This document shows, one piece after another, positions 26,701-38,599 of a stretch of DNA of 64,000 bases. A model generated the notes under the pieces. The model was not told where the DNA came from and did no database searches. It saw nothing but the letters and a program-made list of their open reading frames with translations. A program made the position numbers and the translations under genes. Source of the stretch: Takakia lepidozioides (Eukaryota; Streptophyta; Takakiopsida; Takakiales; Takakiaceae); the NCBI GenBank assembly GCA_030704615.1, contig CM060734.1, forward strand, positions 31,076,042-31,140,041, given 5' to 3'. The first letter of the stretch is position 1. Every line of letters starts with the position of its first letter.

Positions 26701-29700
26701 GCAGTTGCTGGTATGTACTTACCTAAAAGAGACCATCAAGCTTTATATTCAATATTAGTCAACACACTATCTTCACCAATAGGTGGTGCTGCAACTGTGG
26801 ATCCAGTGTTAAGGGTTGATAATGATCTGTGTCCAGCGTAAGTAATGATCTTGTAACATTGATTTTCACTACAACTCTGCAGCTCAGGAAAAACCTCAAT
26901 AACTGACATGGGCTTTTTACTAAGTTTTTCTGAACATTCTGATCCAGCCAAACATTGAACCATTGAAATTGTGGGAAGAAAATTGCACCAATACCTGAAG
27001 AGGGTCCTGGACATCATTAACAAGGTAAACATTGGAATCATCATTTGACCTGCAGTTACACCGGCAACCCTGCCCATCACTTTGCTGCTGTCCCTGAGAA
27101 AACAGATCTTGTAGCATGCACATGTCAACAATAAGCAGCCAAATTAGCTAATTCTTACTTGCCCATCTCTGATTGTAAAAATAAGACTAAATAAATAAGA
27201 AGACGATATCCATTTTCTTACTAGGATCAGCCAAAGGCTTATAAATGTTAGACTTACAACTTCATCTTCTGATGGGTGGATCCACCTCTAAAGCTGTTGA
27301 ATACTGTGTAAGTCCTGTCTAAGGGAACTTAGGACACATGAATGAACTTGGATAGATCTGTAACAGGGGAAACTCCTAAATAAGTACAGCATTGCAGACT
27401 GATCTGTCAAAGTAGATAAAAACCCCCACTAGCCCATCATAAGCAAGTCCCAGAGATATCAACACTGACCTCACAAGAAGAGCATGAGCTTTCAATGTGG
27501 CCAGAAACTCTCGAACACCACCATTGTGGAAATACAACGGCGGAAATGCCAGACCTGAACACCACATCACCAAAGTCTAGCTTCAGAAGATACTATAATA
27601 GATGCTCAGACCAAGATACTTCATATGCAAAATATGCATCGATCAATCATACACATGTATGTCATCAGTGACTGTGGGGAGGTGTATCACTTGGAGTGTC
27701 TCATAATATTCTGAGCAGAATTCATGTTCCCAAAAGTACCCTTCTAGTCATACAGGCTAAACGTTGGTGGTTCCTACACTGAAAATGTGGAAGTTTCATC
27801 CATAAGGAGCCCAGACAACACTATTGATTCTATTGCTTTGAATCCATGTATCTTAACATGATAGCCCCAAACCTGATGAGTCAGAAGACTTGTACAAGCT
27901 AGTAATATAACAAAAGGAGCATACCAGAGGTAAGAACAATGATGATATACTGCCACCCTATGGCCGGTGTGTGACGGCGAATAGATCGCATTTCTGCCAG
28001 TGAAACAGCCCGAATAGTGTACAGGTTTCTATCTGTTGCACGCAGCCATCCACCTGTTAGGTCAAACTTATGGGCCTCAATCCCAGTAAATATATCCACT
28101 AAATTCATATCCTGAAACTCATTGGTGCTAATCATAAGCATCACATTTCTACCAAGCATCAACTTACTTAGATGTCTCTCTTGTCGTTCAACATTGGTCA
28201 CTTTTTGACAAACTCTTTGAGTGGGGTTCATTAGCAAGTGACAATATCCTCTATGGGTGTATAAATTTAACACAAACTGTGATGGTCTCATGTTCTGGGC
28301 CATTTGCAGCCTACCCACCAACCTGGGCTAAGCATAAACTGCTGGGGCTTGCACCCGGTGAATGTAGCAAACCTTCCACAATTGCACAAAGCCATGTATT
28401 GCTCATCTCTGCGCTTCTAAACCTTACAACAATGGATCCTTGGCTGAAGAAACCTGATGAGTGAAGGTCACAAGAAGTGTGTCCAGTTTTAACATGAAGT
28501 GTTTACAGGCTATGCAGAGGACAATGACATGACTGTAGAGCTTCTCATTCATCCACAATTTGGATAAACCATTCAGCTACAGAGATGATATAGCACATAT
28601 GTATAGCTATTGCCACAAGTAAAATGCTTGCTCTAATTTCTTCAAGTATTCTTTCAATTTGGAACTTCCAAGTACCACACAGCTAAAACTAAGACAAGCA
28701 TTGACACAAACCTTTCTCAGAAGAGTTACCACCTGATGGTTTACTCCGACCACCATTGGGAAGCATCACAAAGGGTCCATCTTTTACAACACCTCCCTGG
28801 ACGTATGGAATCCACGTCTGAGAAAGCAACAACACTCCCAGAGTCAAGGGCATGTTTTCACTGACACTGCAAAGTGTTTTCTGATGGGAGAGAGTGCAGG
28901 GGCAACATCGTGCACCATTTGGCCGTGGGAGCATCTACCAAAGATCTAAGCCCTCTCTCATCCCAGTAATTCCTGGCTTTGTGACAGTGTCCCCAAGCAC
29001 TTCTGAAGGGCGGTACAAGAATGATCCTGTCTTGACACCTGAGACTCTAAATGCAGGACTTCATTCGCCTATCTGTCACCGTAGGAGCCTCTAGAGATTA
29101 TCCGTTTTGGGAGGTTACATTTGTCCCCGATGCTCCAAACTGTGCAGACGTAAATTTTCCTCGCATGTTGGTGATCGTAAATAAGGAGGATCCACTGTAT
29201 GATGCGCAGCTCCAATATGTTAATGTTCTCAAGAAGATCGGGAAGGACGTGAAGCTATTCAAGATAGAGAAGGCGGGTAATGGCTATAGAACCTATCTAA
29301 TACCACTTGGAAGTTTAAACACCTTTTCCATCATTCATGTGAGACCTGCGTTTGGAAGCCACTCCATGACCAGCCTGAGTAAAGGACGAGACAACTCTGG
29401 ATACAGATCCAGAGTTGTATGGTTCGTTACTGAGGCTGGTCTCGTAGTCGGTTGCTGAGAGGATGATCAGAACCAGCCGATGTTGGTCTTAGTGTAAGCA
29501 AAACTCACCATATACTCAGCATCATAAATCACTAGGCAAATGACTGTATCTTCCCAGACATCACCATACGTCTAAACCATCCGTTTCTCCAAAACAAATG
29601 GACACACGAATAAAACATATAATGCAATCCATTTCGAATCACCCAGAACCATTTTAGAGATATCAGTATACTGTAGAGCAACCTGCGAAACTGCACAAGT

Positions 29701-30930
29701 TTGAGTGATAGTAATAACCATGAATAAGGAAGGGCCCTGCTTGATGAGCCGTAATCGACCACTGATACGCTCGCTGGCGGACTGTGTGGGATGCACTGAC
29801 ACGTTGTCCTTCACAAACACAACTTGGTACGCATCCAATCCTCCACTCACACCCTTCCCAGTCTCTTCTCCAACAACTGCAAGGCTTGCATCCTGCAAGT
29901 GCCCATGATTCTCAGTGTACTCCCTTACAGTCCACCACCCAAGACAATTGCTGAAAAAGAGAAAAGCTCATACTTGTGACAGTCAGGACAGTCTTTTCAA
30001 CAGTGAGGATACCAAATAAGTTAAGCATGTGGCTTGCGGCCTGTACAATGACTAAGGGTAGATACCTGATTGGAAGCACGGTTTACAACTTCCATATGCA
30101 TGGCAAATCTAGCATAGTTCTTAGCGGGCATTCAATCTGATCTCCAGCTCATTTACTGCAGATCCCATGGACCATAACCATAACCATAAACCATAACCAT
30201 TCCATAAAATCGACATGAGATAGAAGCATGGGTGTCTTTTATGGATGACCCTGCGAGTGAGTCCTAAAGGATCCACAAGCACGATAGAGAGTACTGTTCT
30301 TCAACAAATTAGAACCAACATAGTGCAACTTCCATCACCCAAGTGCCTGATGGACATGGAATTCCGCTGTGATAAAACTACATCAGCACCCAGTTTGTTA
30401 CTGCAGGTTATTGGAAATTGAACAGACTCGATCCAAGTGACAGCTCTTGCGGTACTACAAAAGCGCGGCTTCGCGAAACCAGATCGCGAGGCACCCGCTG
30501 AAAGCCGTACACACGCCTAATTCAGACCCAAAGGTGCCACAATGTTGAGTTGATTGTAATTCTTCGACCTTACCTACGAGAGAGACTGCAACGGCAACAA
30601 CAAAGTGGGATGCTTCCCTCCACTTTTCTGTTCATGTGAGGAGTGACTAATGGGTTGGAACCGTTAATAACAAGCGAGCCGGATATGCTGCCAGATTATC
30701 TATCTTCACAAGGTCACATGCTTCAACAGTACTCAGCACACTGATGGCGACCTCTGTCTTTAGAACTGCATCAACTCCAAAAGTTTCAGATCCGATGTCA
30801 GCAAATTGTGGCCCACAAATCTCTAAGAGAGCAACGTACACACCTTAGACGACACAGACGACGATGCATTAGGTTTTACATGCTGGGATGCGTTGTAATC
30901 CGCATCGTCCACCAAATCCGTGTGCTCCAT
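20714..30930 (-). CDS. GYP7/TBC1D15-like Rab GTPase-activating protein, 16 exons
   Basis: Stimulates GTP hydrolysis by Rab GTPases and so ends their action in vesicle traffic. Exons in transcript order: 30930-30844, 29892-29719, 28817-28712, 28032-27925, 27554-27470, 27049-26995, 26581-26141, 25553-25485, 25162-25103, 24574-24476, 24322-24212, 23988-23917, 23478-23362, 22316-22167, 21410-21310, 21014-20714. All phases join and give 711 aa, within the usual plant range. The start MEHTDLVDDADYNAS resembles plant family N-termini. Residues about 45-205 form the N-terminal Rab-binding region (DUF3548/PF12068), with DNVSVHPTQ and ERISGRLRLIKQG. The middle has DPARDLSIHVLEKFSMVTKF. The TBC domain covers about 415-650. 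The arginine finger lies in the RTDR motif near 491 and the glutamine finger in YCQ at 526-528, so both catalytic residues are present. The C-terminus carries LWEVLWSHHLSEH and PPGTPP-like SPGTPP. The leader region is GA-rich. Confidence 0.92.
29051..29458 (+). pseudogene. Carboxylesterase-like (alpha/beta-hydrolase) C-terminal fragment in an intron
   Basis: Lies antisense to the TBC gene, inside the intron between its exons 2 and 3. About 70 residues of the open frame look like the end of a plant carboxylesterase/GID1-like protein: DYPFWEVTFVPDAP, then FPRMLVIVNKEDPLYDAQ and QYVNVLKKIGKDVKLF, which fit the segment around the catalytic Asp strand. There is no catalytic Ser region or start in the neighbourhood, so this is a captured or transposed fragment. 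The remaining residues to the stop are not family-like. Confidence 0.45.
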
Positions 30931-31239
30931 GGTTGGGCCTCTTCTATCACAACAGCATTCCCTGCCCCGTACGTCCTCGTAGCCCCCGGAAACAAATCAA
31001 ACAAGACGGGATCAAACTGATTCCTTGCCCCCAGACAACGCTGCAATCCAACTGGCAACGTACGCTAACTCTTTCAGCCACCCCCCAAGCTGATATACAA
31101 CGCTATGCTGCCTTCAATTGTCGCCAATCCAACGTCGCATTGGTAGTCCACACATTCCAGAATGCGACTGCAACTGCAATCCGTTCACATCAAACCCTAT
31201 TTGCATAATTTGTTGCAATCGATCTAGCCCCCATCCCTC

Positions 31240-31333
31240 CCTCGGATCCTTCCCTTTCTCTCTTCCTCTCTCGCGTCTCTCTCCCTCTCATTACGCTACA
31301 GATGCTACAGAAGACGGGGTCCGCGTGGACCCC
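31240..31333 (-). promoter_or_regulatory. GA-rich leader or promoter of the TBC gene with a small hairpin
   Basis: On the minus strand this is a GAGAGAG-rich stretch (31240-31290) about 310-360 bp upstream of the start codon, comparable to the GA run before the translocator gene. Beside it is a perfect hairpin GGGGTCC-GCGT-GGACCCC (31316-31333). Its role as promoter or 5' UTR is inferred from position. Confidence 0.35.
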
Positions 31334-31439
31334 GAGAAACGCCGGGCTTGCACCCGCCGACCTCTCCGCGTCCCACTTGCATGGGGCCAACTGAAATCCA
31401 AAGTTTTTTTAACCTTATAGGTCGAGCTATTTTTTGGTG

Positions 31440-32176
31440 GGCCCACTGAGAAAGGGGTGCATACCCTTATGGACGAGGGTGTAACTTCTTACCCCAATCA
31501 TCCATGGGGATTAACCTTATACTTATGTGCATATCTACTAGATCCATGTCCTGTCAAAAATATAGGCAAATTGAACGTTGCATTCGGGAGATTATAACAA
31601 ACTAATATGCCCCAATTTATAAATATATTCAAAAATTGCATGGAAAAAAATTGTTTGACCACAAAATTGAAGTATCGAGTTGAATCTTTCTAGACAAAGG
31701 CCCTCCATAATGTGATTATATAGCACCTAAACTACTACCTCCCCAAAAATCAGACCAAAATTCCAAAAATTCAGATAGTTTGCTTTGTATGTGAAATCTG
31801 GGGGGTGAATTATCTTGTTTTGGCTTCTTTCCCAAGTACGGTGACATTTGTTTTCCAATTCTTCTGGTAAGTGAGTACACAATAACATTTCATGGTGCCT
31901 TGTCCAAATTTTTTGGCATTATGACAAATTTTCAGCCCTAGATGTTATCTTGAAGATTGCCCATTTGGCTGCCACGTAGGCAGATCAATGGTGCTCTAAC
32001 ATTGGATTTCCTGAAACCCTGGCACTTTGCAAAATTCTAGAAGCAAGAGCTTTTATGATTTTTTGGCGCTGTAAATTCCCACATGGGCTCCTCTCTAACA
32101 TCTACAATACATCTTCAAGGTTCACTTCCATCCACTATCATCCATGGGAACTGGAGCGTGGCAAGTAATTTGACGT
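31440..32176. other. Non-coding stretch upstream of the TBC gene
   Basis: No gene recognised. It contains short AT-rich blocks and TTAACCTTATA near 31408 and 31511, which resemble transposon edges but could not be paired with a partner. Confidence 0.35.
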
Positions 32177-32212
32177 GACCCGATTAGGGTCGCGTCGTAC
32201 TTTAGGGGTTAA
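32177..32212 (-). mobile_element. TTAA-flanked, piggyBac-like right terminus
   Basis: Read inward on the minus strand this is TTAA (32212-32209), CCCCTAA, then after 17 bases in all the palindrome GACCCTAATCGGGTC (32191-32177). The terminus at 17980 has the same plan: TTAA, CCCCTAA, 18 bases, a 15-base GACCC...GGGTC palindrome. The two face each other, as the ends of one element would, but subterminal similarity beyond this is weak. Confidence 0.35.
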
Positions 32213-32445
32213 TTATTTATTTATTTTTTAAAATTATTATTGGGTTAATTAATTTGGGTTCGCCTTTATCAATCATGATGTGTTTGCTTCATGGCTCTTC
32301 GGGGGATTTTTTTATTATTATTATTATTTTTGGTTAACAAAGGACTATGCCCTGATTAAGCTTTTTTTTCCCCCCAATCTAATAAAATTTCCTGAGGGCC
32401 ACTATCCCCTCTTTAAAAAAAATAAAAAATAAAAAAATAAATAAT

Positions 32446-32641
32446 CAGTGACCAATCGGTAGCGCAGTTGGATATCGGAGCACTTAGTGCCACCCAGATG
32501 ATTCTGGGTTCGAATCCGGCTCCGTTGTTGGTGTGATCTTCTTCCCCTGTTCTTCCCCTTCTCATGGGGACAGCTTATAGTGCTTGCATTGGCGAGAATA
32601 CTATGAAAAGAGGTTTCTTTTTCCTCTCATTAATAATAATA
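32446..32641 (+). mobile_element. tRNA-derived SINE
   Basis: Has a pol III A box TAGCGCAGTTGG (32460-32471) and a perfect B box GGTTCGAATCC (32507-32517) spaced 35 bases apart. A tRNA-unrelated body of about 110 bases and an (ATA/TAA)n tail near 32628-32641 follow. The 5' and 3' flanks of the tRNA-like head do not pair as an acceptor stem, so it is a SINE and not a tRNA gene. The length is near 195 bp. The upstream flank is A-rich, and no clear target duplication was resolved. Confidence 0.7.
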
Positions 32642-34420
32642 GGAAGACAATAGGAACAATGTAACAACTTAATGGACACGTGTGATCTGACGGTACTTTC
32701 GATGGATTCCAGTAGTCTGGGCTCCTTCGGCAGGGCCCTGTCAAATCCTCCCCAGCCCATATCTTCCATAATAATATATGACGCCTCTCGATAGAAGCCT
32801 AAATTATGGACCCGCAGGGCTACAGGTGGAGACCAGTGTCTTTGAACCCGCAAGGCTACTGCTTTTCGGCCGAGAGGTGGAGACCAAGGTTGAGCGGGTA
32901 TATATTTTATCAGATATAACCGCCGGGAGGGACAGTGTGGTCAGGGGGTCGGCCTTGGTAGGTACCAACATTGATGAGTAAAAATGTATGTAGAGACATA
33001 TTATGGATATTGAATAAGCAACAACTTTTAAGACCATTCATATAATGTCATATTTGAAAATAGTAGAAGGACCAACTACCGTTCGAGAGTATCTCATGTT
33101 AAGGAAAGCCCTCATAACACTCCCACTGTAGCATCTGATCATCCGAATGGGATGGGTGCGTAGTCACCAATTAAAACTACAAAGATCTGCAGCTAAAGGA
33201 TCAAAAGAAGCCATCACATCCCAAGCGCGTCAAGGGACGGTCCCCCTCCAGTCGTTCTTGCCTGCCGACAAAACTGATCAACCAAATTGAGAATGATATC
33301 AACTCTACGAAACAACAAACCCAAGCTAACAAAGTACATACTTACGTACAGGAACACGTCATCTTTGGAAGAATGAGCATTATCTTCTTTCACTTTATCT
33401 TGACTTCCTATCATTTGGGAGATGTAACCAAGAGACTGCGATCCCGACAATTGATTGTCAATCATCTGTGCAGCCAAGCTGTTATACTCTAAATTCTCTA
33501 ACATTCCCGAGATCAACTCCGTCTCGAATTCCAAACATTGAGAGTGCAACTACAAACTCTCACAAAAACTAATTTGTTCATGTCGTTCGGTCATTAACAC
33601 AGCCACCTAAATGAGAGCAAGTCCCCAAAAGAACTTGCATGAAATTTGGGCTCTTCTCCTTGGAACCACACTAGTTTATTCGATCGCTTCCCTTACGCTT
33701 CAGCAGCTTATAAGCACATATGCGGAGAAGACAAGACCCAGCAGAAAACATAGAAGAGCATTCAAAAAAATGAGAAACTGGTGTATTAAACAAACACAAA
33801 ACCAAAAAATTTAAAATCAGGAGGAATCAATTCCAAAGCGGGAGAGATTTCGTAAGCAAAATTACAATGAAAAGACCTTCTATTGTACTAAATTCTATTA
33901 TATTCTACTCAGCAGAAATAATAGAAAGCCAATCTAAGGATATGCATGCTCGCCAGATTCAACCGGGAGGAAAATGACCAACTAAAATATTTTCACAATA
34001 AAACGATCGAGGTAATGTTTCGCAAATGAAAGAGTACGGTGTACCGCAAGGATGACATGCCAAATTCGAAGAGAAATTGAGAAAAGAAATAATGCATAAA
34101 ATGTTAGACATTTGAGAGTCGATTTAAAAAAGACTCGCTGGCGAAACCAAATGAACATCATCATCTAGATGCGGACTAATCTCCTAGAGTCTACTCATGA
34201 TACAAATGTTTACAAAATTGAACAGTGAAAACTATAGTGTATGACAGGGTTGCATACTAACGTGATATCATGTCGAATTAGGTAACGTCGGATCGGGCGC
34301 TGACGGAGGCCTACGTCACGTCAAATATATATTAAAAAAATAAAAAATATAGTGGTCAAACATTGATGTCACATAAGCTAAAAAAAAAACCACGTGGCCT
34401 AAATAAACAACAAAATATTG
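32642..34420. other. Intergenic DNA
   Basis: No recognisable gene. Open frames here are short and lack family features. The sequence shifts to strongly AT-rich towards the hairpin array that follows. Confidence 0.35.
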
Positions 34421-34429
34421 TCAAGTCAG

Positions 34430-35740
34430 CTGTGATAATTTGTCAACTTGATAATTCGAGACCACCAAAATTGGCTGTCCCGATTTATTAAATATTTTCT
34501 TAAAAATTCAAGAATGTCACAGCTGGCGGTCTTGAATTTTTTTTAAAAAAAAATGATAATGCGGCACAGCCATAGATTGCTTTAAAAATATTCAATAAAC
34601 CAGGATCGCTAGCTCTCGCGGTCCTGAATTATCAAGAAAATAAATAATAAATAGAGACCGCTAGCTTTGGCAGGCCCAATTTTTATTTTTTCTTAATAAA
34701 CAAGACAGCCATAGCTAGTTAGTTGCAATGGTCAGAGCAAGTGGTCCCATTTTTTTTACTATTTAATTTGTTTTTAGTGAAATTTGGATCGACAAAGCGA
34801 ATTTAATTTTTTGAGATTTTTGAATTATTATTTTTATTAAATTTGGGACAGCCGCAAGTGGCGGTCCAAAAATTTTGAAGTTTTTTTTTTTTTTTTTTTC
34901 AATTCAAGACCGCTTGATGTGGCGGCCCCAATTTTTTTCCTTTTATTATTTATTTTTACTAAATTTTATAACGCCAGAGGTGGCGGTCCCGATGATGCGT
35001 CAGGTCGCGTCGGATCCGAAGTTGACGCGGACCTGCGTTACATCAGTTTTATATATATTATATATATATAATTTATATGTATTATATGTATTATATGTAT
35101 ATATTTTATATATTTTTTATATAATAAAGGATATAAAAAATATGTCACATAATATGCTTAAAAAAGAATGAAACAACCACGTGGCATGGAAAAAAAACCA
35201 TAAAACTGTCACGTCCGCTAAAAAATGATATATATATTTCATAAATATATATAATTTGATCTTAGTGCCATATATTTTGAGATTATTAGAAATAAAATTA
35301 CGCTCGTGAGTGATAGCGATCCAATATATTTTTAGTTTATCTAAATTATATTGGGACCATTAATCTGACGATCCCGCCATTATATTATCTAAAATATATA
35401 TTAAATAATTTGGGACCGTCAGTATTGCTAGTCTCGTTATATATTTATAACATACCCTCACTCAAAAAAGGACCGCCAGTATTGGCGATCTCATTATATA
35501 AAAACATATGTATTAAATAAATTGGGATCGCCAGTACTGCCAGTCTCGTTATATATTTATAACAAATATTTACTCGAAAAAAGACCGCTAGTTTTGGCGA
35601 TCTCATTATATTAAAAAAAAATTAAATAAATTAGGACCGCCAGTAGTAACGGTGCCAATATATTTTTAAAAATACATCAAAAATAAATTGGAACCGTCAG
35701 TGCTGGCGGTCTTTGCTGAAACTAGAACAATGAAACACGA
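34430..35740. repeat. Degenerate array of GACCGCC...GGCGGTC hairpins in AT-rich DNA
   Basis: GC-rich palindromic blocks of 20-25 bases recur every 50-90 bases within very AT-rich spacers. Examples: GACCGCTTGATGTGGCGGCC near 34907, ACGCCAGAGGTGGCGGTCCC near 34970, and paired GACCGCCAGTATTGGCGATC-type units near 35471. Many stems are eroded on one side. The core is the same as in the arrays at 43490-44655 and 49560-50760. A long TA-rich run lies at about 35046-35130. There is no coding capacity. Confidence 0.75.
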
Positions 35741-35789
35741 GTGTCCTGATGGCTCAAGTTGTTCAAGAACTCGCGACCGCTCGAAACAC

Positions 35790-35987
35790 TTTTGAAGTTC
35801 TCCTTAAACTTGGCACAGTTTTGATATGGCAGAGTTCTGCTATGGCTTTGGGGGTACCAACCCCAAACCTGCATCTATTTATGAAAAGTTTTAAGCAATT
35901 CAGCTTAGGCTTTTAGGCACACATTGGCCTTTAAAGCTCTTGTATGGATCTGAGATATTCAAAGTTCATAATCTTAAGCATGCTGGA
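35790..35987 (+). repeat. Direct repeat copy A (partner 40832-41030)
   Basis: About 198 bases, roughly 88% identical by eye to 40832-41030 in the same orientation and 5.04 kb away. Both are followed at a distance by a second shared block (36684-36728 and 41399-41442, containing GTCATGTCAAGACA). The arrangement could be the long terminal repeats of a non-coding retrotransposon derivative or a segmental duplication. Confidence 0.6.
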
Positions 35988-36094
35988 TTTTTTTCAATTG
36001 ATTTCTAGAGCTTACTACTACTGGTTGAAGCTGACTGAACCTTGAAGCTGCCAAGTTAGTAATCATGAAGGGACTTTCAGATTACAAATTGCAT

Positions 36095-36300
36095 ATGACT
36101 TGGTAAGACTTAAAGGTTACTTAGAGATCATCATAGCAGATACCATCTGTTCGCTTACTATATGTCACTGGAATACCTCCAACGTATAGGTAATGCTCAA
36201 CTTGTTCCAAATATGAAGGTGTAAATTTTGAAAGTTTTGTGTGGCCTTAAAACCATACCTGCTCATGGCATATGAACAGTTTCTTATGAAGAAGAAATTT
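36095..36300 (+). repeat. Single diverged copy of the foldback arm
   Basis: Matches the arms of the foldback at 41605-42069 and continues, like its right arm, into the outward flank (AAAGGTTACTTAGAGATCAT; reverse complement near 42090-42117). It is clearly more diverged from either arm than the arms are from each other. It is a likely relative of the sequence that was inverted and duplicated. Confidence 0.65.
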
Positions 36301-36309
36301 TTTGTTTCA

Positions 36310-36441
36310 TCATCTCTCTCTCTCTCTCTTTCCCTCTCTCTCCCTCTTTTTGTGCTGCTCACAAAAAAAAAAAAAAAAACCAGAGAGGGATTGAGGGGGC
36401 AAAAAAGTCTTAGCAAAAAAAAAAAAAAAAAAAAAAAAAAT

Positions 36442-36479
<38 letters not shown>

Positions 36480-36760
36480 AACAAAGGAAATTAAAAAAAA
36501 AAACGGGGGGGAGTGACTGAGCAGCTGCTGCTCAGTCATTCCCCTATTTTTTTATTTTTTTTCCTCATATATATATATATATATCTCTCTCTCTGTTTTG
36601 TACTGCTAACAAAAAAAAAAAAAAACCAGAGATGGAGAGAGGGTGCAAAAAAATTAAAAAGAGAAAGGGAAAGGGACAGAGACAAAAGAGAGGGAAGATA
36701 CTCTTGTCATGTCAAGACATGGACAAGACCCACTAGGGTCATTGTCAATTAAAGACAGGG
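36310..36760. repeat. Low-complexity block with an 18-bp-arm palindrome
   Basis: CT, poly-A, GA, poly-A, G-run, palindrome, C-run, poly-T, TA and CT runs follow each other in near mirror order. The centre is a palindrome at 36508-36544: the arm GGGGAGTGACTGAGCAGC pairs with its complement at 17 of 18 positions, leaving one base as loop. Weaker versions of the same G-run/C-run design, flanked by poly-A and poly-T, occur at 39141-39215 and 41225-41275. Confidence 0.7.
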
Positions 36761-36929
36761 CACCATCTAACACTTCTATTCTTGTCATAGCTTCCCAATT
36801 GACATCACCCAATCATTCATGATAAAAAAAGGGTGAGAGAGCGGGGTTTGTTCATGTAAGGGACATGATAACAGGTTGATGCAGTCACGCAAGAGGTGAG
36901 GCAGCATAGGTATACGAACCAGCATATAA

Positions 36930-37350
36930 TTTTTACAGATTCAAGACATGCATCCGAGCAAGGGTCTTGAAAAAGGCAAAACAAATCATAAATACCCTAG
37001 GTCATGTACCAAGCAAATCATCTTGGGCATATGAATCGGCCTACCATATTACAGATTCAAAACATGTCTTCAAACAAAAAATCTTAGGCATGACAAAACA
37101 GGTTGTTGCATCCTATCATACCAATCTTTTTATTACACCAAGACATGCATTGAGCAAGGCATCTTGATTAAATGGACCAGCCTGCAATTTTTCAGATTTA
37201 AGACATGCAACCAAGTAACCCTCTTGGGCATGACAAAATAGATTGCAGCCTCATTCTATACCATTCGTAATTACCCCAAGACATGCATCATGCAAGGCAG
37301 TAGGAACAGTCTACCATTTTACAGATTCAAGACATGTACACACAAGCATC
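36930..37350 (+). repeat. Degenerate tandem repeat with a CAAGACATGCA core
   Basis: A motif close to CAGATTCAAGACATGCA followed by GCAAGG..TCTTGG recurs at least six times with irregular spacing. Nothing protein-like is visible. From 37350 to 38600 no feature was recognised. Confidence 0.5.
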
Positions 37351-38599
37351 TTGAGTATCCGAGATCAGGTCCTCTTGGCCAATAAGTCCATACATTGTAG
37401 ATCACGGGCCTGATGGCATGACAAGGCCAAAATCGATGGCAAGAGTCCATTAAAACTTACCATCGCCGTTTTCCAAGAGGCTTATGCTAAGGTTTACAAA
37501 AACACCTCACTATAATCCATTCCATACCAAATTCAGACCTGAAAGAGGCATGGTACTGCCTCACCAGGCTACCACCATAAAATTCATGGTCTCCTCGTCC
37601 ATAGAACATAAAATCCACCGAAACCTTACCCATAAAACTCAGATCCTCTTTAAGGCCTAAAAACAATACCTAGCTTAGTAATCCACAGGCGCTGCTGTCA
37701 AAGATAAAAAAACAAGGTAAGGTCCAGATGTTGGGCTTCAAGAGACAGGCCTGCCAGGCCAGAATGCCCCATCAACGGCAACAAAACAGAAGTAAAAAAG
37801 AAGCTACAGCATGCCAAACCAGGAGCAGGCGGGCCGAATTTGGGACTGCAGGTAGCAGCCAGGTCAAGACGCCATACAACAGAGGGTCTCTTTGCCAACA
37901 TCTACATCTGCATGCTCAAGAAAATTCAAAGCAAGTGAGGATCCTCACCTGGTCCCATCACAAGCCCCATAAAAATCAATAGATTAGTGAGGATTGTGGA
38001 ACCCCAGGTGAATAACGGAACCCCACACTTGTCATCGATGTCAACCAAGAACTTCAAAAGCAAGAGATGAAGACAAAAACAGAAGGAACCATAGTCACCA
38101 AAAGGACCTTGAGCGATCGGGGAAAAGATCTGTGCGCCACCAACAAGCCGCCTCTAACAAAGCAAAAAAACAATGAGGCATACAAGCACAAGGTTAAGAA
38201 GGGGAGGGAGAGAGACTTCCTACCATAGGCGCCGCTGCAAAAATTAAAGGCCAGAGGAGGGAACACAACAAAGCATTCACAGCTTTGTCTCCCGCATGTA
38301 AGAGGGACCAAGCGCTGCCACTGTGCATCCCCAGGAAATCGCTCAGCACGGGTAACATGCAGCAAACAGGGTAGCAACAAAAACACATACGCCATAACGC
38401 TCCCCCTGCGAGCTCAGAAACATAGCCTGTGCTTCTGACGGCGGGAGAGACAGCTTAGTGCACGGATGAAAAATAGTCATAACATCCCTCAAACCCGACA
38501 GATTCCATCTGTAGCTAGATTAAAAAATAGTCTTAAGGGTAGAGGTTAGGGTTTCACACCATAATTAATCATAATTAGGGGTAGTTAAGATCAAATCAG

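Noticed and set aside
28033-28053. Upstream acceptor of TBC exon 4, giving an extra GGWLRAT
   Set aside because: The acceptor at 28032 gives SEKDRNLYTIRAV, which matches the family without an insertion.
32453-32525. Functional tRNA gene
   Set aside because: A and B boxes are good, but the ends do not form an acceptor stem and a SINE body and A/T tail follow.
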